Origin: Corynebacterium pseudokroppenstedtii
Lineage (GTDB): Bacteria > Actinomycetota > Actinomycetes > Mycobacteriales > Mycobacteriaceae
Length of the DNA: 64,000 bases
Direction of reading: 5' to 3'
Assembly (NCBI RefSeq): GCF_019754945.1
Contig: NZ_JAEUWU010000002.1
Coordinates: forward strand, 451,292 to 515,291
Position 1 is the first letter of the stretch. Each line of letters starts with the position of its first letter. Both the position numbers and the translations under genes were made by a program. Below are positions 63,708 through 64,000 of the stretch, piece by piece. Below the pieces are notes generated by a model that made no database searches, was not told where the DNA came from, and saw only the letters and a program-made list of their open reading frames with translations.

Positions 63708-64000
63708 CTGTTTTTGCCACTTTGCCAGTTATCTGCATTTTGTTGGTAGCCCTCCTGCTTTAGCTCACCGCCTGAACCCGTGGACTTGTCGTTTTATTTT
63801 CGACGGTGGTTTCGCTTGGTGAGTGTTCGGTGTTCTTTTGTGATGAACCATGTCCATCGGGGGTGTTTGTTGTTGTGTTTTGTGGGTGTGTGCTGGGGGT
63901 TTGTGGTGTGTGGGTGGGGTGTGTAGTGTTTTTTGTCGTCGCCGAGGCAGCCGCCCGGCAGCTGGAAAGATTTGTAGCCGGTTGTTGGTTGTGTTGGTGG
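63708..64000. other. GT-rich non-coding stretch at the right edge
   Basis: About 290 bases without a gene. The part from 63830 is very rich in G and T on the plus strand (runs of TGTG, GGGTG) up to about 63930, followed by GCCGAGGCAGCCGCCCGGCAGC. It could be leader DNA of a gene cluster that starts beyond the window; nothing identifies it. Confidence 0.4.

Noticed and set aside
63820..64000. Leader of an rRNA operon at the right edge
   Set aside because: GT-rich DNA and a GC-rich block are suggestive, but no 16S rRNA sequence is inside the window, so this cannot be supported.
1..64000. CRISPR arrays, complete insertion sequences, integrases or prophage genes
   Set aside because: No regularly spaced identical repeats, transposase or integrase motifs were found in either strand.

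Overview
The window looks like a chromosomal segment of a mycolata-type actinobacterium, most likely a Corynebacterium. The evidence is a side-by-side arabinogalactan pair (AftA-like and Emb-like arabinosyltransferases), the LysX fusion of an MprF-like lysyltransferase with a lysyl-tRNA synthetase, CrgA, and an origin-proximal ppiA-rhomboid-crgA arrangement. The complete Wood-Werkman transcarboxylase set next to these genes fits a propionate-forming corynebacterium of the C. kroppenstedtii type. That species guess comes from gene content only.

Layout. 0-10 kb: a truncated PAP2 phosphatase, an intergenic array of a GC-rich 18-mer, a Lys/Ala-rich membrane-anchored coiled-coil protein, ppiA, a rhomboid protease, a cobalamin riboswitch with terminator controlling the cobalt transporter genes cbtB-cbtA, a degenerate histidine phosphatase, crgA, and an LssY-C-domain membrane protein. 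10.5-14.4 kb: the transcarboxylase operon (5S, 12S, a small accessory protein, 1.3S biotin carrier). 14.7-26.2 kb: CsbD, Ogt, LysX, glutamate synthase gltBD, a RutE-like nitroreductase. 26.2-30.6 kb: an AT-rich, apparently acquired island with a 355-bp inverted-repeat-bounded element, an FtsX/MacB-type ABC exporter, a decayed SdpI-like immunity gene and small membrane proteins. 30.6-32 kb: small membrane protein, S4-domain protein, VOC protein.

32-46.6 kb is an exopolysaccharide locus. It has an initiating sugar-phosphate transferase, RmlA, a serine-acetyltransferase-like hexapeptide protein, a GT4 glycosyltransferase, a Wzy-like membrane protein, a Wzz/BY-kinase fusion, a low-molecular-weight tyrosine phosphatase, a YdcF-like protein, an HHxxxDG acyltransferase and a Wzx-like flippase. 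A glucose-family PTS permease (EIIA-EIIB-EIIC) sits inside it. The kinase and phosphatase probably control chain export by tyrosine phosphorylation.

46.7-64 kb: an M13 peptidase, a membrane protein ending in LPNTG coupled to a PrsW protease, a GH25 lysozyme, glycerate kinase, the emb-aftA pair, an NYN-domain protein with a very long acidic linker, and a degenerate ABC ATPase with its membrane partner. The window ends in a GT-rich non-coding stretch. No rRNA, tRNA, CRISPR array or complete insertion sequence was recognised.
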